Of a DNA stretch of 5,658 nt, positions 1-5,538 are shown piece by piece. The notes below the pieces were generated by a model. The model did not search any database. It was not told where the DNA came from and saw only the letters and a list, made by a program, of their open reading frames with translations. Where the stretch lies: NCBI GenBank assembly GCA_028688235.1, contig JAQTYP010000255.1, forward strand, positions 1 through 5,658, given 5' to 3'. The translations under genes and the position numbers were made by a program. Source of the stretch: Methylomonas sp. (GTDB taxonomy: Bacteria > Pseudomonadota > Gammaproteobacteria > Methylococcales > Methylomonadaceae). The first letter of the stretch is position 1, and every line of letters begins with the position of its first letter.

Positions 1-1
1 G

Positions 2-190
2 CTGACCATGAACGGCAACCTCGGATTAGGCGAGGGCTTCGATCATCTCCACGGCATTCGAGATACCCGTGTTGGAACCTTTAGCCTACAAACCACCGTA
101 GTCCCCATACCATCCAGCGTATGGCTGTTTGCCAGTGGTATTGCCGGCTTGAGGACGCTGGCAAATCGTAAAGCTAGGGCGAGATCATGA
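2..190 (+). CDS. 3' end of a PEP-CTERM (VPLPA-type) surface-sorted protein, 5' truncated
   Basis: The frame is open from the window edge to a TGA at 188-190, so this is most likely the C-terminus of a longer gene. The internal ATG at position 8 is probably not its start. The visible tail has the three parts of a PEP-CTERM sorting signal: a VPIPSSVW motif (codons from 101), a short hydrophobic helix (WLFASGIAGL) and a basic end (ANRKARARS). In this class the protein is exported by Sec, then recognised by an exosortase-type membrane protease and anchored or handed to the envelope surface; that is family knowledge. Too little of the preceding domain is visible to name a function. The stop codon overlaps the ATG of the propeller gene (ATGA, 187-190), which suggests one operon with translational coupling. 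Confidence 0.75.
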   Translation: MTMNGNLGLGEGFDHLHGIRDTRVGTFSLQTTVVPIPSSVWLFASGIAGLRTLANRKARARS

Positions 191-1941
191 ACAATCATCC
201 AGCACTTGATACGCAGCCTGAGTTTGCCAATAGCCTGAAAAAAAACACGCTAGTCACTGCAATACTGCTTGCGACGACAATATCGAACGCCAGCGCGGAC
301 AACCCGCAAGTCGCTTTCGGTTCGTATACCAGCATCCAGGTCAATGTCGATGCATTCGGCCGGAACATTGTTAACGACATGGCTAACGAACCCAGCATTG
401 CCGTCAATCCGACAAATCCAGGCAACATGGTGATTGGCTGGCGCCGCTTCTACGTGCCGGTAACCTCGTTGAGTTCGCCTCAAGGCGGTTATGCTTATAC
501 TCAAAACAAGGGGTTGAGCTGGATCAACGGCGTACATCCCAATTCGCCACCAATAACCAAGCGCACCGACCCGTCATTGGATGTGGATTCGCAGGGCAAT
601 TTTTATTATCAGTCGTTAGCCAGCGGCGCTACGAGCGTTGATGAGACCTCGGTTTTCAAATCCAGCGACGGCGGCGCGACTTGGCAAGGCCCCGTATACC
701 AATTCAACGGCGATAAAAATTGGATCGCCGTCGACCGTACCGGCGGCACGGGCGACGGGCATATCTATAGCACTTGGCGCGGCGACCTGACCGAGAATCC
801 AAAATATTTCGTGCGATCCATCGATCAAGGCCTTAGCTATGCCATGCCCGATGAGAAACTGCCGGTGCTAATCGGTTTCAGCCGAATCGCCATCGGGCCG
901 AACGGCGAGGTTTATCTTTCCGGTAGAAGCGAAACTCCCATGGATTTCGGCGACGACCCGAGCCCCGGCGTGATCATGGATGATTTTTACTTTCTCAAAT
1001 CCACTAACGCCAGTGATCCCAACGATTCTCCGCTGTTTTCCGCCAAATCCGTGGACTTTGGTGGCTACGCCGCGACTTCATTAAGCGGGACTTCTCCCAA
1101 TCCACTGGGGGCGCTGGGCGACGTGCAAATCGGCGCCGATCAGTCCTCGGGACCGTTGCAGGGCAATATTTATATGCTGGCCAATCCCGTTTTGCCCGGA
1201 TGGCAATCCGGGGACAAAATGGATATTCACTTTATTCATAGCAGCGACGGTGGAGAGACATGGTCGGCGCCGCTGCGAATCAACGATGACCCGCCAAGTC
1301 GAGGGTCCTTGCAATGGTTTCCGATGCTGGGCGTGGCGCCGAACTCGCGTATCGACGCGGTGTGGTACGACACTCGCAACGGCACGGGAAGCAAACCTCA
1401 CCGCATCTCTCAGTTGTATTACAGCTATTCATGGGACGGCGGCTTGACCTGGAGTCCGAATCGGCCGGTGACACCGGCCTTCAATACGCATCAACCGTAT
1501 TTGGCCACCAGCGGCGCCGCCGAGTTGCAACAATACAAGATGGGCGATTACACCCATTTGGTATCCGACGCCAACGGCGCGCATATCGCCTACACCGCGA
1601 CTTACAACGGCGAGCAGGACGTCTACTACCTGAACGTGTTTCCGGATTGCAACAGCAATGCCGTATCCGATGTGATCGATCTTCGACAGCGTCTAAGCGG
1701 CGACATCAACGCCAATCATACGCCGGATAGTTGCGAAAACATCAACGTGCCGGGCGATATCGACGGCGATAGGGATGTCGATCAATTGGACGTGAATCTG
1801 GTTTTGGCCGCCAAAAACAAGCCGGCCTCGGGTAGCGACGATCCGCGCGATCTTGACCACAACGGCATCATCAACCTGCTCGATTCGCGCAAACAGGCCC
1901 TGTTATGCACGCGGCCGCGCTGCGCGGAGAGCGGAACATAG
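187..1941 (+). CDS. Secreted Asp-box (BNR/sialidase-like) beta-propeller protein with C-terminal dockerin-like module
   Basis: A 584-residue exported protein. Residues 1-37 read as a Sec signal peptide with a long n-region, SLKKN, a hydrophobic stretch, and probable cleavage after ASA (A37/D38). Residues about 40-485 look like a beta-propeller: three clear Asp boxes (S-x-D-x-G-x-T-W) lie at 159-166, 352-359 and 415-422, with degenerate ones at 105-112 and 211-218. Blade-like segments include NEPSIAVNP, RIDAVWYDTRNG and GDYTHL. I see no sialidase Arg triad or RIP motif, so a sialidase activity is not supported; glycan or protein binding is equally possible. Residues 487-517 carry two degenerate DCN-x-N/D-x-N-type EF-hand-like motifs (DCNSNAVSD, DINANHTPDSC). 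Residues 522-580 are dockerin-like, with Ca loops at 524-535 and 555-566 and a terminal C574-TRPR-C579. The ATG at 187 is the only usable start upstream of the signal sequence. It overlaps the previous stop and is preceded by a weak purine-rich stretch (AGGGCGAG, 176-183). Confidence 0.85.
   Translation: MNNHPALDTQPEFANSLKKNTLVTAILLATTISNASADNPQVAFGSYTSIQVNVDAFGRNIVNDMANEPSIAVNPTNPGNMVIGWRRFYVPVTSLSSPQGGYAYTQNKGLSWINGVHPNSPPITKRTDPSLDVDSQGNFYYQSLASGATSVDETSVFKSSDGGATWQGPVYQFNGDKNWIAVDRTGGTGDGHIYSTWRGDLTENPKYFVRSIDQGLSYAMPDEKLPVLIGFSRIAIGPNGEVYLSGRSETPMDFGDDPSPGVIMDDFYFLKSTNASDPNDSPLFSAKSVDFGGYAATSLSGTSPNPLGALGDVQIGADQSSGPLQGNIYMLANPVLPGWQSGDKMDIHFIHSSDGGETWSAPLRINDDPPSRGSLQWFPMLGVAPNSRIDAVWYDTRNGTGSKPHRISQLYYSYSWDGGLTWSPNRPVTPAFNTHQPYLATSGAAELQQYKMGDYTHLVSDANGAHIAYTATYNGEQDVYYLNVFPDCNSNAVSDVIDLRQRLSGDINANHTPDSCENINVPGDIDGDRDVDQLDVNLVLAAKNKPASGSDDPRDLDHNGIINLLDSRKQALLCTRPRCAESGT
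1750..1926 (+). repeat. Dockerin-like module, copy 1 (end of propeller protein)
   Basis: This segment encodes about 59 residues with two calcium-loop motifs, DIDGDRDVDQLD and DLDHNGIINLLD, separated by a linker containing SDDPR. It ends in CTRPRC. Loop positions 1, 3, 5, 9 and 12 are filled by Asp or Asn as in type I dockerins. The first loop has Arg where the usual Gly sits at position 6. It aligns along its whole length with the tail of the acylase at 5162-5332. The two copies share the DVDQ, DPRDLD, NG-(I/V)-IN, LDSRK and C-x-RPRC blocks, but synonymous codons differ often, so the duplication or acquisition is not recent. Confidence 0.8.
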
Positions 1942-2062
1942 GCAAAACCGATGCGAGGACCAATCCGCGCAGTGAAAAACACTATCCATTCCCGACCCAC
2001 CCGGCGGGGAGTGGACTGGATTGCCAGCAGATCGACAGGTATCCAGCAAACCAACCAACAAC

Positions 2063-2067
2063 AAGGA
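2063..2067 (+). promoter_or_regulatory. Ribosome binding site fixing the cohesin-like gene start
   Basis: AAGGA lies 8 nt before the ATG at 2076. The same reading frame stays open upstream to an ATG at 1905 inside the propeller gene. That upstream start lacks a signal peptide directly behind it, whereas 2076 has both this site and an immediate Sec signal sequence, so 2076 is chosen. Confidence 0.75.
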
Positions 2068-2075
2068 TCAACGAC

Positions 2076-2669
2076 ATGAACTTTACCGGATTAAAAAACT
2101 TACTTTGTGCCGCTCTATTGCTGACTTCCGGCGCGGCATCCGCCAGTATTGAACTGAGTTTCGGTCCGATGCCGGTCGACGATTTCGGCGACCACTTCAG
2201 CATTGGCGTCATGATTGCCGGCTTGGGTGGCAACTCGGCGCCGTCGCTCGGCGCCTATGACCTGGATATTCACTTCGATTCCGGTCATCTGGCATTTACC
2301 GGCGCCACGTTCGGCGACGGCATCATCGGCAATCAACTGGATTTAAGCAACGCCGGCGGCAATCCGGCCGGAGCCGACGAAACCAGCCCCGGCGTTATTA
2401 ACCTGTACGAAGTTTCCCTCGATAGCGCCGAAGACTTGAACAGCCTGCAGGCTAACGGCTTTTTCCTGGCTTACCTGAACTTTCAAGTGTTACAAGCGGC
2501 AAGCAGCCAACTCGACATTACCATCAATGCCTTGGGCGATGCCGACGGAAATACTTTAACCGCAACGGCCAACAGCGCGCCGATTTCTACCGTGCCGCTG
2601 CCTTCGGCAATTTGGCTGGTGTCATCGGCGCTCGCCGGTCTGACACTCAACGCGCGGCGAAAAAGTTAA
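2076..2669 (+). CDS. Cohesin-like domain protein with PEP-CTERM (VPLPA-type) sorting tail
   Basis: A 197-residue exported protein. Residues 1-23 form a Sec signal peptide (LKNLLCAALLLTSGAASA, cleavage after A23). Residues about 25-165 match the pattern of a cohesin fold: an opening strand (FSIGVMIAGLG), then a strand with a hydrophobic turn (AYDLDIHFDSGHLAFTGA), a GDGI loop, and a late core strand (FFLAYLNFQVLQ) followed by LDITINALGDADG. Residues 173-197 form the sorting tail: VPLPSAIWL, a hydrophobic helix (VSSALAGLTL) and a basic NARRKS end. Cohesins bind dockerin modules through calcium-dependent contacts; PEP-CTERM tails are processed by exosortases. Both are family knowledge. Its position between two dockerin-bearing genes suggests a surface receptor for them, which is inference. 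Spacing is 134 bp from the propeller gene and 128 bp to the acylase gene. The sorting tail is more certain than the cohesin call; a generic beta-sandwich adhesin domain is the alternative. Confidence 0.8.
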   Translation: MNFTGLKNLLCAALLLTSGAASASIELSFGPMPVDDFGDHFSIGVMIAGLGGNSAPSLGAYDLDIHFDSGHLAFTGATFGDGIIGNQLDLSNAGGNPAGADETSPGVINLYEVSLDSAEDLNSLQANGFFLAYLNFQVLQAASSQLDITINALGDADGNTLTATANSAPISTVPLPSAIWLVSSALAGLTLNARRKS

Positions 2670-2680
2670 TCCGTTAGATA

Positions 2681-2707
2681 GGTTCCGGACCTTATCGAAC
2701 GGAAACC
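2681..2707 (+). other. Imperfect hairpin after the cohesin-like gene
   Basis: GGTTCCG at 2681-2687 pairs with CGGAAACC at 2700-2707, with one bulged A and a 12-nt loop. It starts 11 nt past the stop codon. No T-tract follows, so it is not a standard intrinsic terminator. It could act as a 3'-end stabiliser or partial attenuator, or be chance. Confidence 0.3.
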
Positions 2708-2738
2708 GCCAAACCGTTTCTGCAAATTTCATGGACGA

Positions 2739-2769
2739 GCAACCGCCAAGCTCAGCGGTTTAAGGTTGC
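2739..2769 (+). other. Overlapping alternative hairpins upstream of the acylase gene
   Basis: AACCGC (2741-2746) is a perfect inverted repeat with GCGGTT (2755-2760), leaving an 8-nt loop. The same left arm, extended as GCAACC (2739-2744), can instead pair with GGTTGC (2764-2769). The two pairings exclude each other because they share AACC. They end about 17 nt before the acylase ribosome binding site. No T-tract follows. The structure could tune expression of the acylase relative to the upstream genes, or be fortuitous. Confidence 0.35.
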
Positions 2770-2785
2770 TTCGTCTCCAAAACAC

Positions 2786-2790
2786 AAGGA
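2786..2790 (+). promoter_or_regulatory. Ribosome binding site of the acylase gene
   Basis: AAGGA lies 7 nt before the ATG at 2798. A Sec signal peptide follows at once, which supports this start. Confidence 0.75.
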
Positions 2791-2797
2791 CTTATTC

Positions 2798-5344
2798 ATG
2801 CAACCGAATTTTGATTTACTCAGAAGGGTGCCGCTCGTGCTGGGTATCGCCTCGGCCCTTCATTTCGCCAACGCGGAAAGCGCGGAATACAGCGCCACCC
2901 TGCAAAGAACCAGCCATGGCGTCGTACATGTCACCGCCAATGATTTCAGAGGCATAGGCTTCGGCGTCGGTTACGCTTACGCCACCGACAACCATTGCCT
3001 TTTGGCGCATCGCGTTGCCCAGGTCAACGGGCGCTTGTCCGAGCAACTCGGCGCGGACGCCGACATCGAGACGCCGTTGGGCGGCACCCGAACCGCGTTG
3101 GAATCCGATCGTTATCATCTGGGCTGGTTCGACATCAACGCGATCCGCGACGGCTTCAACGCCGGCGGCGAGGAAGTTCGACACCTGGCCGAGGGCTATG
3201 CCGCCGGCGTCAATCGCCATCTGTCCGAAACACCTCATGGACTGAATTGCCAAGTCGAATTTAGCCGCGATTTGACCGTCGACGACGTCTACCGCATGTG
3301 GGTCGCCACCACCGACTTGCCGAGCTTTGAGTTGCTTTCGTCATACCTGCCCGACACCCACCCAGGCAATACGTCGGCGTTGGCAAACCTAAGCAATTAC
3401 GCCACGGCCGGGCTTGCAACACCGGACGATACCCCGATCGGCAGCAATGCCTGGGCTTTCGGCCGCGACGCCACTCAAAGCGGCGGCGGACTACATTTTT
3501 ACAATCCGCATTTTCCCTGGCAGGGTATCAACCGCTTATACATGATTCACGTCACAGTGCCGGGCCGCCTTAACGTCATGGGCGCCGCGCTGGGCGGTTT
3601 TCCGATCCCCCTGGCGGGTTTTACCGAGCGGCTTGCCTGGGGATTGACGGTTTCCGCCGCAACCCGGTTCACGATCGCGGAATTAAAACTCAAGGCCGGT
3701 AATCCGTTGACTTATTTGGTCGATGGTGCCGAGGAAAGTATCGTCAGAGAGACGATCTCGATCCCGGTCAAAGGCGAAGCCAACCCTAGGCAGGTGCCCT
3801 TTTACCGCGCGCCAACCGGCCCGGTGATCAACGCGCCGGCCTTTTTCCTGAACTGGTCGGCCGCGAAAGCCTATGCCGTGCAGGATGTCAATCAACACAA
3901 CACGCGGATGGTCGAACAAGCGCTTCGCGTCGCCATGGCCAACGATGTCAACGAACTGCGCGACAGCCTGGAGACCGTACAAGGCAACCCTTGGTCATAT
4001 ATCACCGCCAGCGATGTCAACGGCGACGTGCTGTTCGCGGACATATCGGCGATGCCGGACGTCGACGCCGCTCGGATAGAAAGTTGCAAAGTATCGTTCT
4101 TGAGCGATGCGTTGCGCGGCGCTGGCGTGTTTCTGCTCAACGGCTCTAAAAGTAGTTGCCGTTGGCATGGGCGGATGCAGGCCGCGCAACAGCCGTTATT
4201 GATTCGCGGCGATTACGCGGCCAACAGCAATAACAATTATGAACTGCCCAATCTCAACGCTCCGCTGTCCGGCTATTCGCCGATGTTCGGCGCCGAGGGC
4301 CAAGCGCTCGGTTTACGCGCCAGCCTTGGCTTGCGCATGATAGAAGATCGACTGAGCGGTATCGATGGCCGGGGAGTAGCCGGCTTTAACGCGGATTTGA
4401 TCCGGCAAATTTTTCATCAGGACCGTAATCTGGGCGCGGAAATCCTGGTCGACGGCATCGTAGACGATTGCCGGGCCAATCCCGTCGGAATCTGGAATAA
4501 GGCGCCAACCGACTTGAGCGCTGTTTGCAATGCCCTTGCCGCCTGGGATCTTAGACAAACCGTGGCCAGCCGAGGCGCGCACGTATTCAACGGTTTAATC
4601 GTTGCGCTCGATGAACAAAATGCGCTCAACAATTTGTTCGAGACAGCGGCCGACTTCAACGCGCCACTGACGACACCGGCCGGTTACAGCGCAAACGCCT
4701 CTTTGCGCCAGACCGTCCGCAATGCCTTGGCTCGAGTCAGCCAGTCCTTGGACAAGCTCGGCATTTCGCCCGACGCAGCCTGGGGCGAAGTCAACAAGGT
4801 GAATCTGAGCCACGGCTCTTTCGGCCTACCCGGCGGCGACGGCGCCATCGGCGTATTCGATGTACTGACCAACAACTTGGCCGCTACGAATTTCGCCGGC
4901 TGGGAAACATCGTTATCCGGGGTAGCGCCGCAAACACTGTTCGGAACCAGCTACATGCATGTCGTCGCATTAACCGCGCAAGGCCCGGTCGCCTCGGGCT
5001 TGATGCCTTACAGCCAGGCCTCCGAAGCCGGTTCGCCCTGGTATTTAGACCAAGTCCCGGCATTGAGCGGCAACGCATGGTTTAGTTTTCCGTTTTCGCC
5101 AGAAGCCATTGCCGCCGACCCCAATCTGTCGACGATGAGACTGAGTTCCGGCACATCCCTAGCAGGCGAGGTGGATGGCGACAACGATGTGGATCAAGCG
5201 GATTTGAATTTGCTGCTGGCCGCCCGTAACCAAACTGCCGGCAGCAATGATCCGAGGGATTTGGACAAGAACGGCGTTATTAACGTGCTGGATTCGCGAA
5301 AACTCGCTCAGCTTTGCAGTCGGCCGCGTTGCGTAGCGAATTGA
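2798..5344 (+). CDS. Secreted penicillin/AHL acylase-family Ntn hydrolase with C-terminal dockerin-like module
   Basis: An 848-residue exported precursor of the penicillin amidase family, which cleaves amide bonds (penicillins, N-acyl-homoserine lactones, acylated peptides) and matures by self-cleavage to alpha and beta chains. Signal peptide: residues 1-26 (cleavage after ANA). Alpha-chain signature: GFGVGYAYATDNHCLLA and the QVNGRLSEQLG block. Autocleavage site: PIGS-NAW, with Ser216 (codon 3443-3445) as beta-chain residue 1. Counting from it, His is beta-23 (NPHFPW) and Val is beta-70 (LAWGLTVS), the spacing I recall for PvdQ-type AHL acylases. The catalytic Asn lies in the NSNNNYE segment (Asn476/478, beta-261/263). 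Late family blocks are also present (GTSYMHVV, YSQAS, SPWYLDQ, FPFSPEAIAAD). Residues about 789-845 add a dockerin-like module, absent from standard acylases of about 760-800 residues. Family and active site are well supported; substrate is unknown. It is probably periplasmic or surface-exposed, and may be held by the cohesin-like neighbour (inference). Confidence 0.92.
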   Translation: MQPNFDLLRRVPLVLGIASALHFANAESAEYSATLQRTSHGVVHVTANDFRGIGFGVGYAYATDNHCLLAHRVAQVNGRLSEQLGADADIETPLGGTRTALESDRYHLGWFDINAIRDGFNAGGEEVRHLAEGYAAGVNRHLSETPHGLNCQVEFSRDLTVDDVYRMWVATTDLPSFELLSSYLPDTHPGNTSALANLSNYATAGLATPDDTPIGSNAWAFGRDATQSGGGLHFYNPHFPWQGINRLYMIHVTVPGRLNVMGAALGGFPIPLAGFTERLAWGLTVSAATRFTIAELKLKAGNPLTYLVDGAEESIVRETISIPVKGEANPRQVPFYRAPTGPVINAPAFFLNWSAAKAYAVQDVNQHNTRMVEQALRVAMANDVNELRDSLETVQGNPWSYITASDVNGDVLFADISAMPDVDAARIESCKVSFLSDALRGAGVFLLNGSKSSCRWHGRMQAAQQPLLIRGDYAANSNNNYELPNLNAPLSGYSPMFGAEGQALGLRASLGLRMIEDRLSGIDGRGVAGFNADLIRQIFHQDRNLGAEILVDGIVDDCRANPVGIWNKAPTDLSAVCNALAAWDLRQTVASRGAHVFNGLIVALDEQNALNNLFETAADFNAPLTTPAGYSANASLRQTVRNALARVSQSLDKLGISPDAAWGEVNKVNLSHGSFGLPGGDGAIGVFDVLTNNLAATNFAGWETSLSGVAPQTLFGTSYMHVVALTAQGPVASGLMPYSQASEAGSPWYLDQVPALSGNAWFSFPFSPEAIAADPNLSTMRLSSGTSLAGEVDGDNDVDQADLNLLLAARNQTAGSNDPRDLDKNGVINVLDSRKLAQLCSRPRCVAN
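5162..5332 (+). repeat. Dockerin-like module, copy 2 (end of acylase)
   Basis: This segment encodes about 57 residues with calcium-loop motifs EVDGDNDVDQAD (791-802) and DLDKNGVINVLD (821-832), a linker containing SNDPR, and a terminal C840-SRPR-C845. The second loop is canonical. The first begins with Glu instead of Asp and has Asn instead of Gly at position 6. It is the clear paralogue of the module at 1750-1926, including spacing between loops and the C-x-RPRC end. The two Cys may form a disulfide that closes the module outside the cytoplasm (inference). Confidence 0.8.
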
Positions 5345-5375
5345 GAACAGAATCAACAGCGGATGCCAGGATAGT

Positions 5376-5395
5376 TCACTCAGGGAAAAGAGTGA
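5376..5395 (+). other. Perfect hairpin after the acylase gene
   Basis: TCACTC (5376-5381) pairs perfectly with GAGTGA (5390-5395) across an 8-nt loop, starting 31 nt past the acylase stop. There is no T-tract. The right arm can instead pair at longer range: AGAGTG (5389-5394) with CACTCT (5481-5486), which would enclose the hairpins between them. Confidence 0.35.
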
Positions 5396-5398
5396 TGT

Positions 5399-5461
5399 CG
5401 CAAGGATTGCGCTTTGCCAAAGCCGCCGCGAGGTGGAGCAGGTCTCGTCTGGAAACAGACG
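5399..5461 (+). other. Run of small hairpins including two GNRA-capped stems
   Basis: Read as RNA on this strand, four local stems follow one another: CGCAA/TTGCG (5399-5411, 3-nt loop), GCTTT/AAAGC (5411-5423, 3-nt loop), CCGCC/GGTGG with a GCGA loop (5423-5436, one G-U pair) and CGTCTG/CAGACG with a GAAA loop (5446-5461). The last two carry GNRA tetraloops. The first three share bases at their joints, so not all pairs can form at once. Lack of a T-tract argues against a simple terminator. It may be a structured 3' UTR or a repeat-type palindromic element; I recognise no known riboswitch core in it. Confidence 0.35.
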
Positions 5462-5538
5462 GTCAGCGCGCCCTTTAGAGCACTCTCCGGTAAGACAATA
5501 ATCACTGGATTGATGTCCCTGCGTCATCGCGGTATGGC

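Noticed and set aside
187..1650. True sialidase (neuraminidase) activity for the propeller protein
   Set aside because: Asp boxes are present, but I could not find the catalytic Arg triad or the RIP-type motif. Asp boxes occur in many non-sialidase propellers.
1314..1730. 138-codon plus-strand frame inside the propeller gene
   Set aside because: It is rich in Arg and low in structure, and it overlaps two Asp-box blades in the real frame; a shadow.
1997..2014. Possible hairpin CCACCC/GG-A-GTGG in the gap before the cohesin-like gene
   Set aside because: The stem is short, bulged and GC-driven, with no T-tract after it; not enough to call a terminator.
1905..2075. Upstream extension of the cohesin-like gene to an ATG at 1905
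   Set aside because: It overlaps the dockerin-coding end of the propeller gene in another frame, would bury the signal peptide inside the protein, and the AAGGA site plus signal sequence clearly favour 2076.
2670..2797. Sigma-70 promoter between the cohesin-like and acylase genes
   Set aside because: TTGCTT at 2767-2772 resembles a -35 box, but a -10 box at normal spacing would fall on the ribosome binding site. No other good pair was seen.
2816..3253. 145-codon minus-strand open frame inside the acylase gene
   Set aside because: It is antisense to conserved alpha-chain motifs of the acylase, as expected of a frame shadow in GC-rich coding DNA.
5376..5490. Riboswitch-like fragments (GGGAA...GTGA and CTCTCCGGTAAGACA) in the convergent gap
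   Set aside because: They loosely recall cobalamin and glycine aptamer pieces, but the conserved cores are incomplete. The position is also wrong, because no gene start lies downstream on either strand within the window.
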